Shown here piece after piece: positions 27,641 to 37,378 of a stretch of 64,000 bases of DNA. The stretch lies in NCBI RefSeq assembly GCF_002080395.1, contig NZ_CP020478.1:1066886-1130885 (forward strand), written 5' to 3'. This DNA comes from Campylobacter helveticus. Its GTDB lineage: Bacteria; Campylobacterota; Campylobacteria; Campylobacterales; Campylobacteraceae. Each line of letters begins with the position of its first letter. Position 1 is the stretch's first letter. Both the position numbers and the translations under genes were made by a program. The notes beneath the pieces were generated by a model, which saw only the letters and a list, made by a program, of their open reading frames with translations, did not search any database and was not told the DNA's origin.

Positions 27641-30517
27641 TTTATCCTATCGTCTTTGGCGATTTTTTATCTTTGTCTTTGTATGTTAGCGCCTCAAATG
27701 GGCTTATGGCTTTATGAGGCGAATTTCTTTTTATTTGGGGAATTTGGGATTTACTATCCCTTTGCTCTTTTTGTTTTAAATTATTTCTATTTTAAAAAAT
27801 CCTACAAAATAGAACTTTTCAAACGCACAGAGCTTTTTGGTATGGGCTTTGGCTTTTTCTCCGCTTTGCTTTTATTTGCTGTGTTTGATAAAAATGGCTA
27901 TGTTTTAGAGCTTTTATATGCTTTGTTTTCCACGCTTTTTGGACATATAGGAAGTGGCATTGTCGCGCTTTTATTTTTACTACTTGCCATTTGCTTACTT
28001 TTTCCAAATTTCATTAAAGAAGTCTTTAAGATAGAGATAAATTGGAGCATTTTTGCCAAATTTGAAAATAATTTTAAGAATGCCCTAATGAAAATTTTTG
28101 GTGGAGAAAGCGAAAAAGAGGAGCTTGTAGAAACAAAAACAAAAGAAGAGCAAATCCCCGCTCCGCCACCACCCTTAAAGCCCGTAGAAGAAGAAATAAA
28201 AGCCAACAATCTCAAAGCAAGTAATGACGCAAAGGCTGATTTTGCTAAACTAAAAATGCAAATTTTAGACGAAAAAATAGAAATTGAAAATTTAAATCCC
28301 CAAAGTTTTCTTTATGAAAATTCTAAGGAGCTACGCTCTTTCGCACAAAAAGCAAGCAAAAGTGTCATAGGGCTAGATGAGGAATTTAATTTTATACCGC
28401 AAGAGGAGATGGAAGTGATACCAGAGCGTTTTTTAAAACCCAAAAATCCAGAAGAAATTCAACAAATCAATCTCAAAGATAATTTAGACGAACCAAGCTA
28501 TAAAAGAAAAAACATCGCTATAAATTCCCCTAAAAATGAAAGCAAACATAAAATTTTTACAAAAGAGCTTGAGCTTAGAGAGGATTTAATGCAAAAAGCA
28601 AGACTTGAGGAAGAATACAGAGAAAGTCAAAATGAAATTTTAGAAAAAAAGGTGCAAGAGCAAATCACAAAGCTTGAAAATGAAGAACTTAAAAGCCTTA
28701 GCCCACTTGAAGCAAATAGCAAATACAGCTTCAATACACCTACGCCCTCCCCTAATCTTACGCAAGAAAATTTAGAGCCAAAAAATTTAACGCCTAATAC
28801 AAATCAAACAAATGATAAAGAATTTGAAATCATCGAGTTAGAAGAGGACTTAAAAAATCAAAATATAGAATTTATCGTGGAAGAACTTGAAAACCCCATA
28901 ATGCCACCAAAACCATCCGTCATCAAACTTGAGGATATTGAGGATAAAAAAGAGGAAATGCCCTATTTTGACACAGCTAAAAATCCTTTAGAAGAAAAAA
29001 GCTTGGATGCGATTTTAGAAGAGGATTTGCCACAGAAAAAAAGCATCTTGGCTAAAGAAATCGCCATTAACCAAGCACTTTTGGCAGAAATCGAACAGGG
29101 CGATTTTGAAAATCCAAAAGATTTTGTTTTGCCTCCGCTTGACTTTCTTGCAAATCCAGATGCAAAAAAACAAGAAATAGATGAAAGTGAAATCGACAAA
29201 AAAATTTACGATTTACTTGAGAAATTACGCCGTTTTAAAATAGGAGGCGATGTCATTAGCACCTACACAGGTCCTGTGGTAACAACCTTTGAATTTCGCC
29301 CTAGTGCAGATGTAAAAGTGAGCCGAATTTTAAACTTGCAAGATGATTTAGCTATGGCTTTAAAAGCGCGTTCCATACGCATACAAGCACCTATTCCGGG
29401 TAAAGATGTCGTGGGCATTGAAGTGCCAAATGAAGAAACGCAAACGATTTATCTCAAAGAAATTTTACAAAGTGAAGTTTTTTGCAATTCTAAAAGCCCA
29501 CTTACCATAGCACTGGGCAAAGACATAGTAGGAAACGCCTTTGTAACAGACTTAAAAAAACTCCCACACCTTCTCATCGCAGGAACAACAGGAAGCGGTA
29601 AAAGTGTGGGGATTAACGCGATGCTTTTAAGTTTATTATATCGCAATAGCCCTAAAACCTTGCGTTTGATGATGATAGACCCAAAAATGCTTGAATTTAG
29701 CATTTATAACGATATCCCACACCTCTTAACGCCCGTGATAACCGACCCCAAAAAAGCCGTCAATGCCCTTTCTAATATGGTCGCTGAAATGGAGCGTAGA
29801 TACCGCCTTATGGCTGAAGCAAAAACCAAAAACATAGAAAACTATAATGAAAAAGTAAGGTTAAGTGGCGAGGCAGAAGAACTTCCTTTTATCGTTGTAA
29901 TTATTGACGAGTTGGCGGATTTAATGATGACAGCAGGTAAAGATGTGGAATTTTATATAGGGCGTTTAGCACAAATGGCAAGAGCAAGCGGAATTCATCT
30001 CATCGTAGCGACCCAACGCCCATCCGTTGATGTAGTAACGGGACTCATTAAAGCAAATTTACCGAGTAGAATTTCTTATAAAGTCGGGCAAAAAATCGAC
30101 TCAAAAGTCATACTTGACGCGATGGGAGCTGAAAGCTTACTGGGTCGTGGAGACTGCCTTTTCACCCCTCCAGGAACGAGCAATATCGTCCGCCTACACG
30201 CACCTTTTGCGAGCGAATTTGAGATAGAAAAGATAGTGGAATTTTTAAAAGAACAACAAGCAGTAGAATACGACGAGCGTTTTTTAAAAGATGAGCAAAG
30301 TAGCGGAGTAACGACAAGTGGAGAAATTGAGGGTGGTTTAGATGAACTTTTCGAAGAAGCAAAAAAAGTCATCTTAGAAGATGGCAAAACAAGTATTTCT
30401 TATCTGCAACGCCGTCTCAAAATAGGCTACAACAGAGCTGCAAATATCATAGAACAACTCACCCAAATGGGCATTTTAAGTGAGCCAGACTCCAAAGGAC
30501 AAAGAGAAATTTTATAA
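27623..30517 (+). CDS. ftsK: FtsK/SpoIIIE DNA translocase
   Basis: About 964 residues. Four N-terminal membrane helices, a long acidic/charged linker (about 170-500), then the motor: Walker A LLIAGTTGSGKSVGINAMLL, FIVVIIDELADLMM (Walker B) and LIVATQRPSVDVVTG; a C-terminal winged-helix gamma domain (LQRRLKIGYNRAANIIEQL) reads chromosome polarity. Moves the chromosome terminus through the septum. Start: the first standard start is TTG 27656 without any SD, giving a TM1 with no positive N-tail. An in-frame ATC at 27623 has AAGGG six bases upstream and adds IKKEAIFILSS. I prefer 27623 but the rare start codon (or a base error for ATG) leaves doubt. Confidence 0.9.
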   Translation: MKKEAIFILSSLAIFYLCLCMLAPQMGLWLYEANFFLFGEFGIYYPFALFVLNYFYFKKSYKIELFKRTELFGMGFGFFSALLLFAVFDKNGYVLELLYALFSTLFGHIGSGIVALLFLLLAICLLFPNFIKEVFKIEINWSIFAKFENNFKNALMKIFGGESEKEELVETKTKEEQIPAPPPPLKPVEEEIKANNLKASNDAKADFAKLKMQILDEKIEIENLNPQSFLYENSKELRSFAQKASKSVIGLDEEFNFIPQEEMEVIPERFLKPKNPEEIQQINLKDNLDEPSYKRKNIAINSPKNESKHKIFTKELELREDLMQKARLEEEYRESQNEILEKKVQEQITKLENEELKSLSPLEANSKYSFNTPTPSPNLTQENLEPKNLTPNTNQTNDKEFEIIELEEDLKNQNIEFIVEELENPIMPPKPSVIKLEDIEDKKEEMPYFDTAKNPLEEKSLDAILEEDLPQKKSILAKEIAINQALLAEIEQGDFENPKDFVLPPLDFLANPDAKKQEIDESEIDKKIYDLLEKLRRFKIGGDVISTYTGPVVTTFEFRPSADVKVSRILNLQDDLAMALKARSIRIQAPIPGKDVVGIEVPNEETQTIYLKEILQSEVFCNSKSPLTIALGKDIVGNAFVTDLKKLPHLLIAGTTGSGKSVGINAMLLSLLYRNSPKTLRLMMIDPKMLEFSIYNDIPHLLTPVITDPKKAVNALSNMVAEMERRYRLMAEAKTKNIENYNEKVRLSGEAEELPFIVVIIDELADLMMTAGKDVEFYIGRLAQMARASGIHLIVATQRPSVDVVTGLIKANLPSRISYKVGQKIDSKVILDAMGAESLLGRGDCLFTPPGTSNIVRLHAPFASEFEIEKIVEFLKEQQAVEYDERFLKDEQSSGVTTSGEIEGGLDELFEEAKKVILEDGKTSISYLQRRLKIGYNRAANIIEQLTQMGILSEPDSKGQREIL

Positions 30518-30528
30518 AATTTCTCTTT
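30501..30528 (+). terminator. Terminator of ftsK
   Basis: AAAGAGAAATTTTA/TAAAATTTCTCTTT is a perfect 28-base palindrome that overlaps the ftsK stop codon and runs into T-rich sequence. It separates ftsK from the rRNA leader. Confidence 0.65.
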
Positions 30529-30902
30529 TAAATTATTAATTTTTATAAATTTTCCACAAATAAAAGCTGTATTTAAGCTTTCCTCGCTACAATTTCATTT
30601 CTTTTTTGTTTTTTTACCCTTAGCTTCTTAGCCATAGTAAAAACCTAAAAAAGTCTTGTTCTTTAACACCAACATTGTTATTTAAATCTTATAGTCAATC
30701 TTTGAAATCTAAATAAGTGACGATTGAGCCAACTTTACTATAATATTAGTAAAGCTAAACAAATAAAAGTTTTAGATTAAAACTTCATATCACTAAAGCT
30801 AAAGATACTAGGGAATAACCTAATTAATGGATTGTGTTTAGCAATCTTATCTTTAGTGTTGCTTCTTAGTCAGGCTTTGCCTGATGTTAAAGAAGATAAA
30901 AA
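30529..30902 (+). promoter_or_regulatory. 16S rRNA leader and promoter region
   Basis: No ORF. A TACAAT -10-like element lies near 30586-30591 and a TATAAT near 30739-30744. The latter sits inside a perfect 8-bp inverted repeat (30733-30754, CTTTACTA/TAGTAAAG). Just before the mature 16S 5' end, 30862-30895 folds as a long hairpin (CTTCTTAGTCAGGC/GCCTGATGTTAAAGAAG) that could be a processing signal. Which -10 is used cannot be told from sequence. Confidence 0.5.
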
Positions 30903-32415
<1,513 letters not shown>

Positions 32416-32528
32416 AGAGTACAACTTTATCCTTTCGTTAGGATAGAGTATAATAAAGTCAAGTTTCTCACAAACTTGCTTTTCAATTGTCCTTGTTTAG
32501 ATTTTAAAGATTGATGATAAAGCTAATT

Positions 32529-32558
32529 GGGGAATTAGCTCAGCTGGGAGAGCGCCTG
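32529..32558 (+). pseudogene. 5' fragment of tRNA-Ala truncated in the anticodon stem
   Basis: The 30 bases from GGGGAATTAGCTCAGCTGGG to GAGCGCCTG equal the 5' part of Campylobacter tRNA-Ala(TGC), at its normal place about 115 bases after 16S. At base 30/31 the match ends and unrelated AT-rich sequence (TATATAACCTTAAA) follows. No anticodon, T-arm or tRNA-Ile follows within the window. Confidence 0.9.
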
Positions 32559-33386
32559 TATATAACCTTAAAAAATATCCGATATCTAGACTGTACTTAT
32601 ATGGATGCTAAGGTTATTTGTGATAGTTTGAAAATGGAAAACCCTGCTAATATCAAAAACGCTATTTTAAAGGAATTTGAGCTACCTATATTAAATATAT
32701 GTAGCTTTGACATAGGCTATGGTATTAAAGAATTTACAATGATAACCGAACCACAACTTTATTTTATGCTTATGCGTAGTGATAAGCCAAAGGCTAGAGA
32801 TTTTAGGCAATGGGTCATTAATGAGGTTTTACCTAGCATTAGAAAAGATGGGAGTTATAGTGTAGGTGCTAGTAATGAAATGTTTAGTTTAAAAGATGAA
32901 CTGATTAAAGCTAAAAATGAAGTGATAAAGACTAAGGAAGAATTAATAGAAACGCAGAGAGCTTTGATTAATGAATTAAAAACTAAGAAAGAACCTCAAA
33001 TTGTAAAGCTTATAGAGCATAAAGAGCCTAGTATTGAGGAAGCTTATGGTGATATACTCTATAAAGAAAGCAAGGATAAGCAAACACGCCCTAAGACACT
33101 AGAACAAAGAAGACTTAAAAAAATATTTGATGAACTTATTGAACTTATTTGTGTGATTACTGCGGCGAGTAATGGTAATTTAAAACAAAGACAAATTTGG
33201 ACTGCACTTTATAAAAACTTCATAAGAGCCTATAAACCAAGAGGTAGGATTGATATTAACTTTCTAAAAAGTGAAGAAAAATATTTAAATTTTCTAATCC
33301 AAAACGCCAAATTCTACTTAGAACAAATCAATCAAAAACAACTAAGAGAGCCTGAGGATTTTCAAAAATTACTCAGCTTTTCTTAA
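32559..33386 (+). pseudogene. BRO-N domain antirepressor-like protein, 5'-truncated at the tRNA-Ala junction
   Basis: From the junction the frame reads YITLKNIRYLDCTYMDAKV and continues as a BRO-N (phage antirepressor) domain: VICDSLKMENPANIKNAIL, MITEPQLYFMLMRSDKPKA, RQWVINEVLPSIRKDGSYS; then a coiled coil and a basic C-terminal domain (about 275 residues in all). BRO-N domains normally begin some 10-15 residues earlier with a Met. Here that part is missing: the only upstream Met codons lie in the rRNA spacer, and the tRNA fragment lies in frame between them and the domain. No SD fits an internal start. BRO proteins bind DNA in phages and mobile elements. Confidence 0.75.
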
Positions 33387-33534
33387 GAAAAAAGGCTTAT
33401 TTTTAGAAAAAATGCAAATTTTCTATTGATAAGCCTTATCAAAACAAAAAATATTTAAGCTTCATTTTAACTTTCTACTATCACTTTTTAAATACCATTT
33501 CATAGACATTTGTAAGCTTTTTTAGCTTAAAGAG

Positions 33535-33552
33535 AAGTCCGCAAAAACTACC
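33535..33552 (+). repeat. Iteron-like repeat, copy 1 (partial)
   Basis: AAGTCCGCAAAAACTACC: matches the 22-bp repeat of copies 2 and 3 except that one T is missing and the first bases differ. Lies just after an AAGCT/AGCTT mini-hairpin. Confidence 0.75.
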
Positions 33553-33754
33553 TATAAAAACTTAAGGATTGTAAAAAGATAGGTTAATCAATGGTAAATA
33601 AGCTTAAAACTTAAAGTTCTATTTTACAGCGTTTTACAAAGGATAGTTAAGGATAATTTAAAATACAATTATTTTTACTATATTATCATAAAATATCAAT
33701 CTAACGACCATATTATAATATTTAGAGAAAGTTTAAGAAAATTTTTAAAAAAGT

Positions 33755-33776
33755 TTAAGTTCCGCAAAAACTACCC
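33755..33776 (+). repeat. Iteron-like repeat, copy 2
   Basis: 22 bases reading TTAAGTTCCGCAAAAACTAC followed by CC, identical to copy 3. Spacing from copy 1 is about 223 bases. Confidence 0.85.
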
Positions 33777-33861
33777 TTTTTTATTAAATATAGCTTAAAT
33801 TGTGAATTATGGTAGCTTTCAAAAGCCCATTTCTCCACTTTAAGAAAAAAGTAAAAGACGC

Positions 33862-33883
33862 TTAAGTTCCGCAAAAACTACCC
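33862..33883 (+). repeat. Iteron-like repeat, copy 3
   Basis: Identical to copy 2 over 22 bases, 107 bases downstream of it (close to ten helical turns). Same orientation as the other two copies. Confidence 0.85.
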
Positions 33884-34064
33884 CTTGCTTTTCCTTATTA
33901 TATATAAAAAAAGACTAAAAAAGGGAAGAAGATTAATATAATCAAGAGTCTAGTAATTAAATTTGATTTAAAGTTTAATCTTTAATTTTTCCTTAACTGC
34001 TTTTTTGAATTTTTTGGATAGAGTTTTTTCTTTAGCTTTGCACCTTTCAAAAAAAAAAAAAAAA

Positions 34065-34443
34065 TGAATTTTGAATTCTTAAAAAAGTTTGATTTGTTGT
34101 TTGAGTTTGTTTGCTTGTTCCCCTAAGGAATATTTTTAGTTTAGATTCTTGTTGGTTGTCTTTTTTAGAAATTTGTTAGTTTTTGATTTTTAGCTTTAGT
34201 TGATTTTTGTGAATAGTGTTTAAACGCACAGAAACATAGTTTAAATTGATTTTTGTAGTGTTGTTAGTAATTCTTTTAAAGTTTTTTGATTTAAGGGGTG
34301 TTTTTGTTTGATTATGAGGGTATGAAAAATTTAGAGTTTAGATTTAGTTTGTGGTGTAGTGTTATTTTTTGTTGTGTTGGTATCTTCGCTTGTAATATAT
34401 TTCCTTTTGTTGAGATTTAAAAATTATAACATTTTTAGCTTAA
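34065..34443. other. Strongly G+T-biased non-coding stretch
   Basis: The plus strand is almost entirely G and T with A (few C) over about 370 bases, starting right after the A16 tract. It lies downstream of the toprim gene on the opposite strand, so any transcript of the operon's tail would be A+C-rich and unstructured. No ORF beyond about 20 codons stands out. Function unknown; such strand bias is sometimes seen at replication or transfer origins. Confidence 0.4.
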
Positions 34444-35655
34444 CTACCTGCTTTTTCCTAGCTCTCTTTCTAAACACTTAGCTAGTTGATTGTAAGCAAG
34501 GTCTAGGGTTTTTGTATCGAGGTGTTTTTCAATCTTAGATTTTATACTCTCATATTTAGGAATATCCAAAGTTGAGATTTGCTTTAATTCCTTCATCATT
34601 GTTTCATCACTCATACAATGAAAGTTTTTGATAAATTGCGAAGCTCTTTTTTCCATTTGAAATAAAAGCTTTTTGCAGTCTATTTTTGTAAAATTGTTTT
34701 CTAGGTTAAGATTTTTAGCGATGATTAAATCATCATTAAAGTCTTTAAAATTTGCTTTTAAGATTTTTGCATTTGTAAAGCTTTCTTTTGCAATTTTTTC
34801 AAATTCTTTTCCCTTATTGTCATTATCAAAGCCTAGATACACTTTAGCTTCTTTAAATTCATTATTTAAATATGCAAATACTTCTTTTTGCGTTCTGCTG
34901 ATTTGTCCGTTAGTCGAGCATAAAAGACTTTCTTTAGCATTAAACTCTTTAAGTTCAAGTAAGGATAAAGTATCAATCATACTTTCAGTAATAATAATAT
35001 TTTTAATATCCTCTTTTGTGCTTGAAGGTATTTTTAAGATTTCTAAACCTTTTGTGCCATAACAAAGATTTTTAATATTTTTAGCCTGTTTGCTTTCTTT
35101 ATCAATTAAGGGACTTGAAAGATAGCTCACATAACCATTTGGGATTAAGTAAGTATAGTTTTTATCACTCAGCTTTGTTTGCGATAGGGTAAAACTTGGT
35201 GCGATGATATTTTTCATCTTATCTTGTTTTAAAGTGGGAAATTCTTGCATTAAATGCGGACAAATTAATCTTTTCTCAAAGAAAAAATTATTAAAAGACA
35301 CACCTTTCATCGCTTCATATTCTTCTAAGGCTTTTTTGCTTGAAGTATTGCTTATTTCTATGGGTTTGATTGTAAGCTCTTTTTCTATGCCTCTTAATAA
35401 TTCCTGTGCGTTTATGCCCCTATTTTTACAAAAATTAAAGATATTACCTCTATCTCTATCATCATTAGGGTTAAAATAAAGATAATGCCCTCTTTCATTT
35501 CGGCTAATCACAACTAAATCACCGCTTTCATTTGTGAGAACTTTATATCTTAAAGAGGTCTTATCTTTTTTCTCATAGTAAGCATTTGATTTTAGGATTT
35601 CATCAAGGGGGAGGTTGATAAAATCCTCATTGTTCTTTTTACTTTCTCGCATCAA
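34444..35655 (-). CDS. Plasmid-type protein with DUF3991-like and Toprim domains (primase-like)
   Basis: About 403 residues from ATG 35655 (MRESKKNNEDFINLPLDEIL). N-terminal half resembles DUF3991 (YLYFNPNDDRDRGNIFNFCK); the C-terminal half has a Toprim fold: IIITESMIDTLSLLEL (Glu of Toprim) and KVYLGFDNDNKGKEFEKIA (DXD-like). Such proteins are common on conjugative plasmids and may prime or process transferred strand. The start is chosen inside a longer frame because it overlaps trbM by only 17 bases. Last gene of the remnant operon. Confidence 0.75.
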   Translation of the reverse strand: MMRESKKNNEDFINLPLDEILKSNAYYEKKDKTSLRYKVLTNESGDLVVISRNERGHYLYFNPNDDRDRGNIFNFCKNRGINAQELLRGIEKELTIKPIEISNTSSKKALEEYEAMKGVSFNNFFFEKRLICPHLMQEFPTLKQDKMKNIIAPSFTLSQTKLSDKNYTYLIPNGYVSYLSSPLIDKESKQAKNIKNLCYGTKGLEILKIPSSTKEDIKNIIITESMIDTLSLLELKEFNAKESLLCSTNGQISRTQKEVFAYLNNEFKEAKVYLGFDNDNKGKEFEKIAKESFTNAKILKANFKDFNDDLIIAKNLNLENNFTKIDCKKLLFQMEKRASQFIKNFHCMSDETMMKELKQISTLDIPKYESIKSKIEKHLDTKTLDLAYNQLAKCLERELGKSR

Positions 35656-36391
35656 CCCAACAATCTTTTTTAATGAAGTTCTTTTTGAAATAAGCGTTTT
35701 CAAGTTTGTAATAAATATAATAGTCCTTATCGCTACCACTTATTTTTTGAGCTTCTCTTTCATCATTAGGAAGCTTATTCCACTCTGGGTAAGAAATTTG
35801 CACTCTTCTTTTCTCTATCATTCTTAAATCATTACTTAACATATCATAAGCACTTTTAGAGATTTCTTCTTTGATAAAGCCATTATTCCAATCTTCTTCT
35901 TTGTAAAACTCTTTATTGCAAGTATATTTAAACGCATAATCGTTATAATTCATTCTTGTAACTATCTTACAATTTTCAGTCATTTCAGGGCTAATTCTAT
36001 AATTATAAAGCACCCTAGTCATACCCATAGAGTTTTGTGAAGTTCCTACTTTCTTTTTTTCTATATTTGCATTTAACTCATCAACAGAGCAAAAACCTGT
36101 AAGCCTTGATAAGTCTTCAACTTGTTGTTTCATTTCAGGCGTCATACTTCCCTCAGGGCAAAGTGATAGAAATTGTTTTCTAGCATTAATGGTCTTCCAC
36201 GGTTTGCTAAAGTGTATGCTAAAGTATTTTGCTAAAGAACGCTGACACTCACTAGGTCTCGCAGGGGAACTAAGACAAAGTATTGCCTCACAAGCAAGAC
36301 CAGCGTCTCCGCCTAAAATTTCACTATTTGCCTCTAAAGAAGAAGCTAAAATTACCGCTGTTAAAGCAGAAATAAGTATTTTTTGTTTCAT
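35639..36391 (-). CDS. TrbM/KikA-family conjugal transfer protein
   Basis: 250 residues. Signal peptide (KQKILISALTAVILASSLEA), then the TrbM signature: GGDAGLACEAILCLSS, RPSECQRSLAKYFSIHF, and RKQFLSLCPEG, with the cysteines of the family conserved. A periplasmic component of IncP/Campylobacter plasmid transfer clusters; precise role unclear. 15 bases downstream of the TrbJ-like gene. Confidence 0.8.
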   Translation of the reverse strand: MKQKILISALTAVILASSLEANSEILGGDAGLACEAILCLSSPARPSECQRSLAKYFSIHFSKPWKTINARKQFLSLCPEGSMTPEMKQQVEDLSRLTGFCSVDELNANIEKKKVGTSQNSMGMTRVLYNYRISPEMTENCKIVTRMNYNDYAFKYTCNKEFYKEEDWNNGFIKEEISKSAYDMLSNDLRMIEKRRVQISYPEWNKLPNDEREAQKISGSDKDYYIYYKLENAYFKKNFIKKDCWVDARK

Positions 36392-36406
36392 TGTTTATCC
36401 TTTAAA

Positions 36407-37378
36407 TTAAAATTCAAAAATAGGGAAGCCGTTTTCATCAAGTTTTGGAGGTGGCAAATCCTTATAAATTAAGAATTTATCATCGATTTTAGAGGGTGTA
36501 TAAACCTTTTGAAAATCTGCTTCGGTTAAATCTTTTCGACCATCTGCACCTGCGTTTTGTTGAGCCATATTTGTAAGAGCATTAGAATATTCTAAATTAA
36601 GCTCATATTGTCTTTGCATATTCTCATACATTTTTATAAGAATGGAATTTGTAAGAGCTTGAGCCTGTTTAGCATTATTAGGGTTTTGTAATTGTTTGGC
36701 TAGTTTTTCTAAATCTGCACTCATCTTTGCCTTAGTATAAGGATTAGTTTTATCTTGCTTATGATAAGTATCATAAAAGGTAATTAAGCGATTAGCTTGT
36801 TCTTCTTTTGCTTTATTTTCTATAAAAGCTTGAGCGTTTTTAATGTTTTCAATTTGGGTGTAGAGTTGTTGTTTAAGATTATAATCTGTTGTTTGATTGA
36901 TTTTATCCATAAGCTCATCTATACTTTTTGTAATATCAGCATTATTTCTAATCCCTGAAACACAACGATTAAAATCATTATCAATTGCACTTGTCATAGA
37001 GCCAAGTTTATCTTTAAAGCTTGGGCTTTGCGTTTGTAAAAAAGAACAAGCGTTTTGCACCTGTTTAATATTGCCTAAAATATCATCAGGGATATTCGTT
37101 ATATCATTGTAAATTCCTTGCATATCACTTATCATAGAATTTAAATCCCCTAGTATTTGAGAAATGCTAGTCATATCCACACCTAATTCTTTCATTTGCT
37201 TTTCGAAATTAAGCGTATCTTTTAACATTTGCTCGTATTCTTTTATCATTTGAGCGTAAGCTTTAACTTGTTCTGCAATTCCTGCCGTATCAATGACTGG
37301 AATTCCTGCTGCAACTGCATTTACATTTGATAGAAAAAGAGTTGAAGCTGTTATTAGAGATAGGGTTATTTTTTTCAT
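36407..37378 (-). CDS. TrbJ/VirB5-like type IV secretion protein
   Basis: 323 residues: signal peptide (KKITLSLITASTLFLSNVNA), GIPVIDTAGIAEQVKAYAQM, then long helices with a Gln/Asn-rich body. The pattern 'V.D...I....QI......M..Y..QL..L..Q..' is typical of P-type VirB5/TrbJ minor pilins. Located in the periplasm or pilus. Its ATG overlaps the upstream gene's stop (ATGA). Confidence 0.75.
   Translation of the reverse strand: MKKITLSLITASTLFLSNVNAVAAGIPVIDTAGIAEQVKAYAQMIKEYEQMLKDTLNFEKQMKELGVDMTSISQILGDLNSMISDMQGIYNDITNIPDDILGNIKQVQNACSFLQTQSPSFKDKLGSMTSAIDNDFNRCVSGIRNNADITKSIDELMDKINQTTDYNLKQQLYTQIENIKNAQAFIENKAKEEQANRLITFYDTYHKQDKTNPYTKAKMSADLEKLAKQLQNPNNAKQAQALTNSILIKMYENMQRQYELNLEYSNALTNMAQQNAGADGRKDLTEADFQKVYTPSKIDDKFLIYKDLPPPKLDENGFPIFEF

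Larger units (their letters stand above)
33387..34443. other. 1.06-kb non-coding region of the mobile-element remnant
   Basis: No convincing ORF on either strand. It holds three copies of a 22-bp repeat (separate entries), AT-rich stretches such as 33650-33720, an A16 homopolymer (34049-34064), and a markedly G+T-rich plus strand from 34065 to 34430. AT-rich DNA with direct repeats next to a Rep-like gene cluster is what a plasmid replication origin would look like, but nothing proves it. Confidence 0.5.

Noticed and set aside
32511-32558. A start for the BRO gene inside the rRNA spacer and tRNA-Ala fragment (ATG 32511).
   Set aside because: The first 16 codons are 16S-tRNA spacer and tRNA sequence with no SD; the open frame there is coincidental.
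33535-33883. CRISPR array.
   Set aside because: Only three copies with irregular, long spacers (about 200 and 85 bases) and no cas genes; better read as iteron-like repeats.
34049-34064. A16 tract as a phase-variation switch.
   Set aside because: No gene or promoter is placed so that its length would matter.
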